The notes beneath the pieces were generated by a model. The model did no database searches. It saw only the letters and a program-made list of their open reading frames with translations, and was not told the DNA's origin. The position numbers and the translations under genes were made by a program. A stretch of 64,000 bases of DNA. Source: Roseibium aestuarii (GTDB lineage Bacteria; Pseudomonadota; Alphaproteobacteria; Rhizobiales; Stappiaceae). Below, one piece after another: positions 44,186 to 52,877 of this stretch (positions within the stretch are counted from its first letter, which is position 1; every line of letters starts with the position of its first letter). The stretch lies in assembly GCF_008477545.1 (NCBI RefSeq), contig NZ_VORA01000005.1:124001-188000 (forward strand). Reading direction: 5' to 3'.

Positions 44186-44974
44186 ATGAAAGCCCTTGCC
44201 ATTGCGGCGACCGGCATGAGCGCCCAGCAGCTCAATGTCGAAGTGATCGCCAACAACATCGCCAACATGAACACCACCGCCTTCAAGCGCGCCCAGGCGG
44301 AGTTTTCCGACCTGCTGTATCAAGCCGAGCGCCTCCAGGGCGTGCCGAACCGGGGCGGCGAGGATCCGGTGCCGGAAGGGGCGCAGCTGGGGCTCGGGGT
44401 GAAAACCTCCGGCATCCGCAAGCTGCATGCCCAAGGTTCGCTCACCAACACTGGCAACCAGCTCGACGTGGCACTCGATGGCCGGGGCTGGTTCCAGGTG
44501 ACGGGGCCGGACAACGAGGTGCTCTACACCCGTGCCGGGACCTTCAACAAGAATGCGGACGGCCGTCTGGTGACCGTCGATGGCTATGGGGTGGAACCAG
44601 CGATCCTGTTCCCGCCGGAGACCATCAAGATCGTCATCAACGAGAGCGGCGAGGTCTTCGCCCAGCTCGACGGCGAACTGGAACCGCGCCAGCTCGGCCG
44701 CCTGTCGCTCGCCAACTTCGCCAATGACGTGGGGCTGGAGCCGGTCGGCGGCAACCTGTTCCGCGAGACGCCGGCGTCGGGTGCCCCCGTCGACGGGGTC
44801 GCGGGGGATCCGGGCTTTGGCATCATCCGCCAGGGCTACAAGGAAGCCTCCAACGTGGATCCGGTGAAGGAAATCACCGAACTGATCGCCGCCCAGCGGG
44901 GCTACGAGATGAATTCCAAGGTGATCAAGGCGGCCGACGACATGGCCGGAACCGTCACCAACGGCATTCGATAG
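44186..44974 (+). CDS. flgG: Flagellar distal rod protein FlgG
   Basis: 262 residues, the standard FlgG length. N-terminal [24 protein letters not shown] and C-terminal [34 protein letters not shown] are diagnostic of the FlgG/FlgE axial family, and [25 protein letters not shown] is the central motif. It forms the distal rod crossing the P and L rings, whose genes flgI and flgH follow. Confidence 0.94.
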   Translation: MKALAIAATGMSAQQLNVEVIANNIANMNTTAFKRAQAEFSDLLYQAERLQGVPNRGGEDPVPEGAQLGLGVKTSGIRKLHAQGSLTNTGNQLDVALDGRGWFQVTGPDNEVLYTRAGTFNKNADGRLVTVDGYGVEPAILFPPETIKIVINESGEVFAQLDGELEPRQLGRLSLANFANDVGLEPVGGNLFRETPASGAPVDGVAGDPGFGIIRQGYKEASNVDPVKEITELIAAQRGYEMNSKVIKAADDMAGTVTNGIR

Positions 44975-44997
44975 GCCGTGATCCGGGGAGCAGCATC

Positions 44998-45471
44998 ATG
45001 ACCCGTCTGACCAGACGACTGGCCCTTGGCGCCGCACTTGTTCTTGCAGGAGCGGGGCTGGCGCAGGCCGCGGGATCGAACGCGGGCGTCAAGCTGCCCG
45101 TACCGCGGGCGGTGATCCAGCCCGGGTCGACCCTGACGGATCTGGATCTGATCGAGCGCAGCTTCTCGCTGCGCACGGCCCGCCAGTTCGCCGTGGCGCC
45201 GCACCGGTCCCAGGTGGTCGGCATGGTGGCGCGGCGCACGCTTCTGCCCGGTCAGCCGATCCCGCTGTCCGCCGTGGAGCCCCTGCAACTCGTGCGGCGG
45301 GGCGAGATGGGGCGGCTGGTCTTCCGGGAACAGGGTCTCTTCATCCTGATGCAGGTGGAAGTGCTGGAAAGCGGCGGCATCGGCGAAATGGTGCGGGTGC
45401 GCAACGTGGACAGCGGCGTGGTCGTGTCGGGGAAGGTCCGCAGCGACGGGGCCATCGAGGTGGAGAACTGA
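44998..45471 (+). CDS. flgA: Flagellar P-ring assembly chaperone FlgA
   Basis: 157 residues: Sec signal (about 1-25, AQAA) followed by a SAF domain (PRAVIQPGSTLTDLDL ... ARRTLLPGQPI) and a C-terminal beta part ending in VRVRNVDSGVVVSGKVRSDG. It is short relative to enterobacterial FlgA, lacking that protein's N-terminal domain, as is normal in this order. It assists periplasmic FlgI polymerisation; flgI starts 4 nt after its stop. Confidence 0.88.
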   Translation: MTRLTRRLALGAALVLAGAGLAQAAGSNAGVKLPVPRAVIQPGSTLTDLDLIERSFSLRTARQFAVAPHRSQVVGMVARRTLLPGQPIPLSAVEPLQLVRRGEMGRLVFREQGLFILMQVEVLESGGIGEMVRVRNVDSGVVVSGKVRSDGAIEVEN

Positions 45472-45475
45472 TTTC

Positions 45476-46594
45476 ATGCGCCCATTGCTCATTCTGCTGG
45501 CGGGGATCATCGCGCTGTGCATCGGCCTCATGGGTCCGGTGCGCGCCCAGGCGATGGTCCGCATCAAGGACATCGCCTCGCTTCAGGGCGTGCGCGAGAA
45601 CCAGCTTGTCGGCTACGGCCTCGTGGTCGGGCTGAAGGGGTCGGGCGACAGCCTGCGCAATGCGCCCTTCACCGAACAGTCGCTGCAATCCATGCTCGAC
45701 AGCCTGGGCGTCAACGTGCGGGAAAACCGCCTGCGGACCCGCAACGTGGCCGCCGTGGTGGTGACCGCCAACATGCCGCCCTTCATCGGCAAGGGGTCGC
45801 GGATCGACGTGAGCATCGCCTCGCTCGGGGATGCGACGTCGCTGGCCGGCGGCACGCTGATCGCCACGCCGCTGCTCGGGGCGGATGGCAGTGTCTATGC
45901 GGTTGCGCAAGGTGCAATCGCCGTCTCCGGCTTTGCCGAGGAAGGCCAGGCGGAGAGCCTGAGCCAAGGCATTCCGACCGGAGGGCGCGTTCCCAATGGC
46001 GCGCTGATCGAGCGCGACCTGCCGGCGACCTTCGCCCGCATTCCGGATCTGGTGCTGGAACTCAAGAACCCGGATTTCGTCACCGCCGTGCGCATCACCG
46101 ACACGATCAACCGGCATTCCCGCGAGCGCTACGGGGTGACGGTTGCCAAGGAGCGTGACTATCGCACGGTGGATCTCGTCCCGCCGGGCAAGATCAGCCT
46201 GACCCGCTTCATCGCGGAAATCGAAAGTCTGCGGGTGAGCCCGGACCAGGTGGCACGGGTGGTGGTGGACGAGCGCACCGGCACGGTGGTCATCGGCCGC
46301 GACGTGCAGATCACCACGGTCGCCATTACCCATGGCAATCTGACGGTCCGGATTACCGAGACGCCGGAGGTCTCCCAGCCGCTGCCCTTCTCCAACGGAC
46401 AGACCGTGGCGGTGCCCAATACGTCGATCACGGCCGCCCAGAGTGGCGGGCAACTGGCGCTGGTGGGCGGCACCGACCTGCCGACCCTGGTGCGCGGTCT
46501 CAACCGCATCGGCCTCAAGCCCACCGGCATCATCGCCATTCTCCAGGCGATCAAGTCGGCGGGAGCCCTCCAGGCGGAGCTGGTGGTTCAGTAG
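45476..46594 (+). CDS. flgI: Flagellar P-ring protein FlgI
   Basis: 372 residues with Sec signal (about 1-24). Hallmarks are RIKDIASLQGVRENQLVGYGLVVGLKGSGDS, NVAAVVVTANMPPF, and the conserved C-terminus VRGLNRIGLKPTGIIAILQAIKSAGALQAELVVQ. FlgI forms the periplasmic bushing in the peptidoglycan layer around the rod. It appears to end the first flagellar transcript, since a hairpin and a new promoter box follow. Confidence 0.94.
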   Translation: MRPLLILLAGIIALCIGLMGPVRAQAMVRIKDIASLQGVRENQLVGYGLVVGLKGSGDSLRNAPFTEQSLQSMLDSLGVNVRENRLRTRNVAAVVVTANMPPFIGKGSRIDVSIASLGDATSLAGGTLIATPLLGADGSVYAVAQGAIAVSGFAEEGQAESLSQGIPTGGRVPNGALIERDLPATFARIPDLVLELKNPDFVTAVRITDTINRHSRERYGVTVAKERDYRTVDLVPPGKISLTRFIAEIESLRVSPDQVARVVVDERTGTVVIGRDVQITTVAITHGNLTVRITETPEVSQPLPFSNGQTVAVPNTSITAAQSGGQLALVGGTDLPTLVRGLNRIGLKPTGIIAILQAIKSAGALQAELVVQ

Positions 46595-46622
46595 CCCGCG
46601 TTCCATCGCCGCCTTGCGTCCG

Positions 46623-46650
46623 CCTCGCCCGTCAGCTCCGCCGGGCGGGG
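46623..46650 (+). terminator. Possible terminator after flgI
   Basis: CCTCGCCCG-N10-CGGGCGGGG forms a 9-bp stem with one G-U pair in the 174-bp gap between flgI and motE. A short T run (GTTTT) comes about 8 nt later, so termination may be weak. Confidence 0.45.
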
Positions 46651-46702
46651 TGGATGCGTTTTGGCGCCTTGAGACAATGCGCGGGTCGGGTCTCTCCGGG
46701 CC

Positions 46703-46735
46703 GCCAGCCTCGCGCAAGCCCGTCCGTCCACTCTG
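46703..46735 (+). promoter_or_regulatory. motE-flgH-fliL-fliP promoter with direct-repeat box
   Basis: GCCAG at 46703 and GCAAG at 46714, 11-bp period, within AGCCTCGCGCAAG shared with the flagellin and flgE promoters. The expected -10 position (about 46728) is a poor match. A transcript starting near 46742 would leave room for a leader only if motE starts at 46769. Confidence 0.55.
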
Positions 46736-46768
46736 CGCCAAGAGATGTCAGAGAAGGACGATCGTCCC

Positions 46769-47341
46769 ATGCCAAACTTCCGTCCGGCCCGATCCGGTGT
46801 CCGCGTCATGCTTGCCGGCAGCGTCCTGCTGATGATCGCCGGGCAGGGCGCGCAGGCCGAGCAGCCACGGGCCAAGCCCCAGTCCGACCCGGCGCCAAAA
46901 CTGGTGCGCACGACCCCCGAAACCCAAGGGGCCGAACAGCCGAGCGACGTGGAGCTCTATTGCAAGAACATCGCCCAGTCGGCGGAAGAGGCGCGGATCG
47001 CCTGGCAGACCTGGAAGCTCCTGTCGCTGGAGACCAAGGTGCAGGCGCAGGTCGCTCTGCTGGAACGCAAGCGCGCCGAATTCGAGCAATGGGTCGAGAA
47101 GCGGGCCAAGCTGCTGGCAGAGGTCGAGGGCCATGTGGTCAACATCGTCTCGCGCATGCGCCCGGATGCGGCCGCCGCCCAGCTTTCCACCACCGATGAC
47201 GACACGGCCACAGGCGTGCTGCTGAAGCTCAAGCCGCGGGTGGCGAGTGAGATCCTCGACGAGATGGATCCGGCGCGGGCCGCCCAGCTCACTCAGGCGA
47301 TGGTTGGCTTCTCCGATCCGGCCGGCAAGGGAGGCATGTGA
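46769..47341 (+). CDS. motE: MotE, periplasmic motility chaperone
   Basis: 190 residues: Sec signal or N-anchor (about 8-32, ending AQA), a proline-rich linker, a long coiled coil (about 65-125: LSLETKVQAQVALLERKRAEFEQWVEKRAKLL), and a C-terminal MgtE-N-like helical domain with AAAQLSTTDDDTATGVLLKLKPRVASEILDEMDPARAAQL. In Sinorhizobium MotE folds and stabilises MotC, whose gene is also in this cluster. Start 46769 has AGAAGGA upstream; ATG 46745 is in frame but close to the predicted transcription start. The stop overlaps flgH by one base. Confidence 0.82.
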   Translation: MPNFRPARSGVRVMLAGSVLLMIAGQGAQAEQPRAKPQSDPAPKLVRTTPETQGAEQPSDVELYCKNIAQSAEEARIAWQTWKLLSLETKVQAQVALLERKRAEFEQWVEKRAKLLAEVEGHVVNIVSRMRPDAAAAQLSTTDDDTATGVLLKLKPRVASEILDEMDPARAAQLTQAMVGFSDPAGKGGM

Positions 47342-48042
47342 TGCGTCTCTTGATCCTGCTTCTGCCGCTCGGCCTTTGCGCCTGTGCCGGCCAGCTCAAG
47401 GAAGTCGGCCGTGCGCCCGAGATGAGCCCGGTCGGCTACGGGCTGGCGAACCAGCCGCGCGCCGCCTATCCGCTCAACACCTTCGGGCCTGGAAAGACCA
47501 CGGACTACAACTCCATGTGGGATACGGAGCGGGAGAATTTCTTCTCCGATCCGCGCGCCCGGCGGGTGGGGGACGTGGTGACCGTGAAGATCGCGATCAA
47601 CGACCGGGCCTCCCTCGACAACACCTCCGACCGCAGCCGCGTGTCGTCGCTCGGCTTCGGCGGCGACTTCTCCGCCGGCGTGGATGGGGAGAGCATTTCC
47701 GGCGACGCCACCTTCGGTGCGGACAGCGGTTCTTCCTCCATTGGCAAGGGCTCGATCGACCGGTCGGAGAACGTGGAGTTCTCCATCGCCGCCGTGGTGG
47801 TGGAACGCCTGCCCAACGGCAATCTCATCATCGCCGGTTCCCAGGAAATGCGGGTGAATTACGAGATGCGGGTGGTCGAGGTGCGCGGCATCGTGCGGCC
47901 CCGCGACATCGGCAGCGACAACACCATTCCCTACGACAAGATCGCCGAGGCTCGCGTCTCCTATGGCGGGCGGGGCCGGTTGTCCGAAGTCCAGCAGCCC
48001 GGCTGGGGCCAGCAGGTCTATGACATCGTGACGCCCTTCTGA
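47341..48042 (+). CDS. flgH: Flagellar L-ring lipoprotein FlgH
   Basis: 233 residues. N-terminal hydrophobic stretch ends LGLCACAG, with a Cys at position 15-17 suited to lipidation. The domain carries FGPGKTTDYNSMWDTERENFFSDPRARRVGDVVTVKI and EMRVNYEMRVVEVRGIVRPRDI, both typical of FlgH. It forms the outer-membrane ring. ATG 47341 has AGGGAGG 7 nt upstream; GTG 47338 immediately before it is an alternative. Confidence 0.92.
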   Translation: MRLLILLLPLGLCACAGQLKEVGRAPEMSPVGYGLANQPRAAYPLNTFGPGKTTDYNSMWDTERENFFSDPRARRVGDVVTVKIAINDRASLDNTSDRSRVSSLGFGGDFSAGVDGESISGDATFGADSGSSSIGKGSIDRSENVEFSIAAVVVERLPNGNLIIAGSQEMRVNYEMRVVEVRGIVRPRDIGSDNTIPYDKIAEARVSYGGRGRLSEVQQPGWGQQVYDIVTPF

Positions 48043-48066
48043 GGCTCAAGGCAGGAGATCGCAGCC

Positions 48067-48591
48067 ATGGCTTTCAGCCTCGTGACATCCGAACCCGGCC
48101 GTGCGGGCACAGCCGCGCGCGGCAAAGAGGAGAGCCGGTCCGGCTTCTGGGTCGTCTTCTTCCTGATGACCCTGCTGTCGGTCGCTTCCGGCGCCATGCT
48201 GGCGGCCCACATGGTGCAGACCTTGCAGCAGGGGCAGATGCCGAACCCGGCACAGGCCGGCTCCGGCCCCGCGCTCCATGCGGATGGCTATCAGACCAAT
48301 CAGCGCATCGTGAAGATGCGGCCGCTGGTGACCAACCTCGACGCGCCGGGCGATGCCTGGGTGCGGGTGGAAGGGGTGCTGGTGCTCTCCGGGGCGGAGG
48401 TCGACGACGTGGATCTGCTCACCGCCCATGTGGAGGAGGATCTTCTGGCCTATCTCCACAGCCTGCGTCTCGCCCAGCTCGAAGGTGCGGTCGGGCTGCA
48501 GCACCTGCGCGAGGACCTCAACGAACGGGCGCGGCTGCGTTCGCAAGGTGCGGTCAGTGAAGTCATCCTCCAGACCCTGGTGATCCAGTGA
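48067..48591 (+). CDS. fliL: Flagellar basal-body-associated protein FliL
   Basis: 174 residues: cytoplasmic tail, single transmembrane helix (about 27-49, FWVVFFLMTLLSVASGAMLAA) and a periplasmic SPFH-like domain ending VSEVILQTLVIQ. FliL surrounds the stator units and supports torque. Its stop overlaps the fliP start by 4 nt. Confidence 0.88.
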   Translation: MAFSLVTSEPGRAGTAARGKEESRSGFWVVFFLMTLLSVASGAMLAAHMVQTLQQGQMPNPAQAGSGPALHADGYQTNQRIVKMRPLVTNLDAPGDAWVRVEGVLVLSGAEVDDVDLLTAHVEEDLLAYLHSLRLAQLEGAVGLQHLREDLNERARLRSQGAVSEVILQTLVIQ

Positions 48592-49343
48592 AGCGTCTTC
48601 TCCCCTGCCTTCTTCCGGCTCTTGTCCTGCTGGTCCTGTCGAGCGTTGCGGCGCAGGCCCAGGTGCCCGATCTCTCGGCCCTTCTGCCCGAGGGCGAAGG
48701 GTCCGCTACGGGCCGGATCGTCCAGGTCATAGCCCTGCTGACGGTGCTGTCCGTTGCACCGGGCATCCTGATCATGGTGACGAGCTTCACCCGCTTTGCC
48801 ATCGCCTTCTCGTTCCTGCGCAGCGGTATCGGGCTGCAGACGACGCCGGGCAATCTCATCCTCATCTCGCTGGCGCTGTTCATGACCTTCTACGTCATGG
48901 GGCCGACCTTCGATGCGGCCTGGAAGAACGGCATCACGCCGCTGATGAAGAACGAGATCACCGAAGAACAGGCCTTCGAGCGGATCACCGAGCCGTTCCG
49001 GGACTTCATGCTGGCGCAGGTGCGCGAGCAGGATCTGGTGCTCTTCGACGATCTGGCGCTGGGCCGGGTGACGGAGACGGAGGCAGGCTCGCCGGAAGAG
49101 GTGGAGCTCAGGGTGCTGATCCCGGCCTTCATGGTCTCGGAACTGCGCCGCGGCTTCGAGATCGGCTTCCTGATCGCGCTGCCGTTCCTGGTGATCGACA
49201 TGATCGTGGCGACCATCACCATGTCCATGGGCATGATGATGCTGCCGCCGACGGTGATCTCGCTGCCCTTCAAGGCGCTGTTCTTCGTGCTGATCGACGG
49301 CTGGAACCTGCTGGTCGGGTCGCTGGTGCGGTCGTTCTTCTGA
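48588..49343 (+). CDS. fliP: Flagellar export gate protein FliP
   Basis: 251 residues with signal peptide and four helices. Highly conserved blocks: LLTVLSVAPGILIMVTSFTRFAIAFSFLR, TPGNLILISLALFMTFYVMGP, and IGFLIALPFLVIDMIVATITMSMGMMMLPPTVISLPFKALFF. Start is GTG 48588 overlapping the fliL stop (GTGA). FliP pentamers form the core export gate with FliQ (encoded at 62732) and FliR (not in the window). Confidence 0.95.
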   Translation: MKRLLPCLLPALVLLVLSSVAAQAQVPDLSALLPEGEGSATGRIVQVIALLTVLSVAPGILIMVTSFTRFAIAFSFLRSGIGLQTTPGNLILISLALFMTFYVMGPTFDAAWKNGITPLMKNEITEEQAFERITEPFRDFMLAQVREQDLVLFDDLALGRVTETEAGSPEEVELRVLIPAFMVSELRRGFEIGFLIALPFLVIDMIVATITMSMGMMMLPPTVISLPFKALFFVLIDGWNLLVGSLVRSFF

Positions 49344-49359
49344 ATTCGAATTCGGGCTG

Positions 49360-49390
49360 GCAAGCCTCGCGCAAGCAAGGGATGCCAGTC
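49360..49390 (+). promoter_or_regulatory. Flagellin promoter with perfect direct-repeat box
   Basis: GCAAG occurs at 49360 and again at 49371 with an exact 11-bp period, 17 bp after the fliP stop. The -10 region would fall near 49385, giving a leader of roughly 120 nt before the flagellin ATG. Confidence 0.6.
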
Positions 49391-49406
49391 TGATGACCAC
49401 GGTGGG

Positions 49407-49434
49407 TTGGATCCCAGCACAGAGACGGATCCAA
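49407..49434 (+). promoter_or_regulatory. Flagellin leader hairpin, candidate FlbT target
   Basis: TTGGATCC-N12-GGATCCAA forms a perfect 8-bp stem in the untranslated leader, with outer ATGCC (49382) and GGCAT (49436) able to extend it. FlbT is known in Caulobacter to act on the flagellin mRNA leader; flbT lies about 12 kb downstream here. The link is inference. Confidence 0.45.
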
Positions 49435-49512
49435 AGGCATGACGCCGCTCCCGCCGGTCCGGTGAAAGTCCGGAATGTCCCCGTCAAATCCTAACCTTGA
49501 AAGGGACATATC

Positions 49513-50421
49513 ATGTCTAGCCTGATGACCAACGCCTCTGCGATGACCGCATTGCAGACCCTGAACGCCACCAACAAGAACATGGCTGAAGTTCAGAACC
49601 GCATCTCCACTGGTTACCGTGTGTCCACGGCGTCCGACAACGCCGCCTACTGGTCCATTGCAACCACGATGCGTTCCGACAACCTGGCCCTGTCCGCCGT
49701 TGAAGACGCTCTCGGTCTGGGTGCCGCCACCGTGGACGTGATGTACACCGCCATGGAAAGCACCGTGGACGTGGTGGACGAGATCAAGGCCAAGCTGGTC
49801 GCTGCCCGTCAGCCGGGTGTCGATCGTGCCAAGATCCAGTCCGACATCACGGAACTTCAGGGTCAGCTGCAGACCGTCGCCGATTCTTCCGTCTTCAACG
49901 GCGAGAACTGGCTCTCGGTGGACTCCAGCGACGCGGCCTACAACGCAACCAAGACGATCGTCGGTTCCTTCACCCGTTCGGGTGGCTCCATCTCGATCGA
50001 CACGATTGCCGTTGATATCACCGCGACCGAACTGTTCGATGCTGCCGACCAGTCCGGCATCCTCGACAAGACCCTGACGAACGGCAACACGGTGGACACC
50101 ATCGACATCTCCGCTCTGACCGACTCCGCCGCCGACCTGACCTCGCTCGAGGGCATGATCGCCGACGTGGACGAGGCGCTCGGGGACATCACCGATGCCG
50201 CAACCCTGCTGGGTTCCGTTAAGAAGCGCGTTGACCTGCAGAAGGACTTCGTGACGGCTCTGACGGATGCCATCGACCGCGGTGTCGGCCAGCTGGTGGA
50301 CGCTGACATGAACCAGGAATCGACCCGCCTCCAGGCTCTGCAGGTTCAGCAGCAGCTCGGCATCCAGGCGCTGTCGATCGCCAACTCCAACAGCCAGAAC
50401 ATCCTCTCGCTGTTCCGATAA
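49513..50421 (+). CDS. fla: Flagellin
   Basis: 302 residues, a short flagellin lacking the variable D2/D3 domains. The N-terminal D0/D1 segment has MSSLMTNASAMTALQTLNATNKNMAEVQNRISTG-type heptads and the C-terminus ends QQQLGIQALSIANSNSQNILSLFR. AAAGGGA precedes the ATG. It is transcribed alone: the promoter box follows fliP and a strong terminator follows the stop. Only one flagellin gene is in the window, although related bacteria usually carry several. Confidence 0.95.
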   Translation: MSSLMTNASAMTALQTLNATNKNMAEVQNRISTGYRVSTASDNAAYWSIATTMRSDNLALSAVEDALGLGAATVDVMYTAMESTVDVVDEIKAKLVAARQPGVDRAKIQSDITELQGQLQTVADSSVFNGENWLSVDSSDAAYNATKTIVGSFTRSGGSISIDTIAVDITATELFDAADQSGILDKTLTNGNTVDTIDISALTDSAADLTSLEGMIADVDEALGDITDAATLLGSVKKRVDLQKDFVTALTDAIDRGVGQLVDADMNQESTRLQALQVQQQLGIQALSIANSNSQNILSLFR

Positions 50422-50449
50422 GATCCTTTCTCCTGAATTCAGGATCGGG

Positions 50450-50479
50450 AAAGGCCGCGCCAGGTGCGCGGCCTTTCTG
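50450..50479 (+). terminator. Flagellin terminator
   Basis: AAAGGCCGCGC-N5-GCGCGGCCTTT, a perfect 11-bp stem 28 nt after the flagellin stop, with U residues at its base followed by CTGC. It should isolate flagellin from fliF. Confidence 0.85.
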
Positions 50480-50534
50480 CATTCCGGCCCCGGTTGCTGG
50501 CGCGCGCGTCTCATTCCGGGGCTGCGGCGTCCAC

Positions 50535-50567
50535 GCAATCCTCACGCAAGCTGGTCCGCCGATAGTC
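50535..50567 (+). promoter_or_regulatory. fliF promoter with direct-repeat box
   Basis: CACGCAAT (GCAAT at 50535) and CACGCAAG (GCAAG at 50546) are a direct repeat with 11-bp period. A GATAGTC element (50561-50567) lies at the -10 distance seen for flgB, and fliF begins 35 bp later. In Brucella the OmpR-type regulator FtcR controls fliF, which fits this half-site pattern. Confidence 0.6.
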
Positions 50568-50601
50568 GGGGCAACAAGGATCTCTGACGAAGGGGTGCGG
50601 A

Positions 50602-52254
50602 ATGCCTGGCCGCGAACATGCCGAAAGACTTCTGGCGAACCTGCAGGAACTCGGTGCCAAGCGCCTGATCGCGCTGGCTCTGGTGGGCCTGACCACCATT
50701 CTCACGGTGGGCCTCGGCGCCTATTATCTCAGCCGGCCCGAACAGGCCGTGCTCTACACCGGGCTGGAAGGCGAGGATGTGACGCGCATCGGCGCCGCCC
50801 TCCAGGATGCCGGCATCTCCTACGACATCAGCTCGGACGGAACCTCCGTCATGGTCAGCCATGGCAACACGGCCAAGGCGCGCATGCTGCTGGCCGAAAA
50901 GGGCCTGCCGCGCGGTGCGGAGGCCGGTTACGAGCTCTTCGACGATCTCGGCTCCCTGGGCCTGACATCCTTCATGCAGGAGGTGACGCGGGTGCGGGCG
51001 CTGGAGGGCGAACTGGCCCGGACCATCCAGCTGATGCAGGGGGTGCGGGCCGCGCGGGTGCATATCGTCATGCCCGAGAAGGGCTCCTTCCGGCGTGACC
51101 AGCAGCCGCCGTCTGCCTCCGTCGTGATCCGCTCCGACCTGCCCGACGACATCCGCACGGCGGACGCCATCCGCCACATGGTCGCGGCCTCCGTGCCGGG
51201 CATGGTGGCTGACAAGGTGACGGTGCTGGACACCACCGGCGGCATCCTGGCGGCGGGCAAGGACCCGGCCAAGGCCTCTGCCGGCCAGCTTGCGTCGCTG
51301 GAGACTGCCGTCAGCAACCGGATTTCGGAAAACATCCGGCGCACGCTCTCGCCCTATCTGGGGCTCGACAGTTTCGAGGTGAGCGTGGCGGCCGATCTCA
51401 ACATGGACCGCAAGCACATTGCCGAGACGATCTTCGATCCGGAAAGCCGGGTGGAGCGGTCGGTGCGCAGCATCCGCGAGAACGAGAACTCGCAGAATTC
51501 CAGCGTCGAATCTCCCACCACGGTTGAGCAGAACCTGCCTGAGGAAACGGTCACTGCCGAGAACGGCGAACGCTCCAGCGAGGAGAACCAGCGCCGGGAG
51601 GAAACCGTCAACTACGAGATCTCCTCCACCCGGATCGAGACCAGCCAGGATGGCTACAAGGTGGAGCGCCTGTCGATTGCCGTGCTCGTGGACCGGTCCC
51701 GTCTGGTGCAGAGCCTCGGCGGTGAGCCGACCCAGGCCCAGATCGATGCCCAGCTGACCGAGATCCAGGAACTGGCTTCTTCCTCCGCCGGGGTGGATTC
51801 CACCCGCGGCGACCACGTGAAGGTCTCCATGGTCGACTTCCTCAATGGTGGCCGCGACATGGAGCCGATCCCGCCGCTGAGTGTGACCGAATATCTGCTG
51901 CGCCAGTCCGGCAACATCATCAACGCGGTCGCGATCCTGGCGGTGGCGGGCATGGTTATCTGGTTCGGCCTGCGTCCGGCCGTGGCCTCCCTCGTGCACC
52001 AGCCCAAGGCCGACATCGCGCCGATGCTGGACATGGTCGAGCAGGACGGCATGGACGGTGCGGAAGGCTATGGCGGGGCCTATGGCGATCAGCGTCTGCC
52101 GGGCCGGGCCGACCATTCGGGCATGCTGGAAGACATGTCCAACAAGATGAACCAGTCGCCGCTGAAGAAGCTGGAAGCGCTGCTCGAATATAACGAGGAC
52201 CAGTCCGCCGCCATCCTGCGGGGCTGGCTCTATGAAGAGGAGCGCGTCGGATGA
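50602..52254 (+). CDS. fliF: Flagellar MS-ring protein FliF
   Basis: 550 residues: N-terminal transmembrane helix (about 22-44), two periplasmic ring-building motifs (from YYLSRPEQAVLYTGLEG, including the conserved ARVHIVMPE), an acidic variable loop (about 270-340), a second helix (about 435-457), and a cytoplasmic tail ending in the FliG-binding helix EDQSAAILRGWLYEE. FliF is the first basal-body ring. The stop overlaps the next gene by 4 nt. Confidence 0.95.
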   Translation: MPGREHAERLLANLQELGAKRLIALALVGLTTILTVGLGAYYLSRPEQAVLYTGLEGEDVTRIGAALQDAGISYDISSDGTSVMVSHGNTAKARMLLAEKGLPRGAEAGYELFDDLGSLGLTSFMQEVTRVRALEGELARTIQLMQGVRAARVHIVMPEKGSFRRDQQPPSASVVIRSDLPDDIRTADAIRHMVAASVPGMVADKVTVLDTTGGILAAGKDPAKASAGQLASLETAVSNRISENIRRTLSPYLGLDSFEVSVAADLNMDRKHIAETIFDPESRVERSVRSIRENENSQNSSVESPTTVEQNLPEETVTAENGERSSEENQRREETVNYEISSTRIETSQDGYKVERLSIAVLVDRSRLVQSLGGEPTQAQIDAQLTEIQELASSSAGVDSTRGDHVKVSMVDFLNGGRDMEPIPPLSVTEYLLRQSGNIINAVAILAVAGMVIWFGLRPAVASLVHQPKADIAPMLDMVEQDGMDGAEGYGGAYGDQRLPGRADHSGMLEDMSNKMNQSPLKKLEALLEYNEDQSAAILRGWLYEEERVG

Positions 52255-52877
52255 CCCGGTCCCTTGCGGCACATATTCCCGTCTTTGCCGGGACTGACCA
52301 GGCCGACGGCGGCGACCTGCTGGTGGAAGTGATCGTCCCGCGCGAGCGCGAAAGCGAGCGGGAGGCCTGGGAGGCCAAGGTGCGCCAGGCCTTCGAGCGC
52401 GGACAGGTGGACGGGGAGCTGAAGCTCCGCGACCGGTTCGAGGCCGAGAAGGAGCGGCTCATCGAGGATCACGAGAAGACCATCGCCAACCTGAAGCGCC
52501 GTCTTGATGAAACCGCCGGCGAGCAGCTTGCGGCCCAGCTCGAGGAAGCCTTCGTCGAGCTGGAAGCCCGGCTCGGCGACGCGATTGCCGACATTCTGGA
52601 GCCCTTCGTGCGCCAGTCGGTGCTGCTCGCCCTGCTAGACGGGTTCGCGGGCGCCATTCGCCACATGCTGCTCGATGCACAGGCGCGCACGCTCACCCTG
52701 CGCGGGCCGGAGGCCATGCTTGCACGGGTGCGGGACCGGCTCGGCCCCCTTGCGGCCACCGTCGCCTTTGAGCCCAGCCACGAGACCGAGCTGCGCGCCA
52801 GCCTCGGCTCGACGGTGATCGAAACCCAGTTCGCGGCCTGGAAGGCCCAGCTCGACGAGGAAAGGGAACGGGCATGA
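52251..52877 (+). CDS. FliH-like flagellar protein of uncertain identity
   Basis: 208 residues, overlapping fliF by 4 nt and motB by 4 nt, so clearly a flagellar operon member. The middle (about 25-100) is a charged, heptad-rich helix (EREAWEAKVRQAFERGQVDGELKLRDRFEAEKERL), like the stalk of FliH. The C-terminal half (about 100-200) is a compact alpha/beta part resembling the FliH/YscL/V-ATPase E-type domain. Typical FliH partners FliI and FliN are not in the window. I would expect it to regulate the FliI ATPase, but sequence similarity alone is weak, and it may be a clade-specific protein. Confidence 0.6.
   Translation: MTRSLAAHIPVFAGTDQADGGDLLVEVIVPRERESEREAWEAKVRQAFERGQVDGELKLRDRFEAEKERLIEDHEKTIANLKRRLDETAGEQLAAQLEEAFVELEARLGDAIADILEPFVRQSVLLALLDGFAGAIRHMLLDAQARTLTLRGPEAMLARVRDRLGPLAATVAFEPSHETELRASLGSTVIETQFAAWKAQLDEERERA

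Noticed and set aside
49351-49380. Sigma-54 promoter (GG-N10-GC) before flagellin and flgE
   Set aside because: The GG/GC spacing does not hold across sites and TTGC is absent; the 11-bp direct repeat explains the conservation better.
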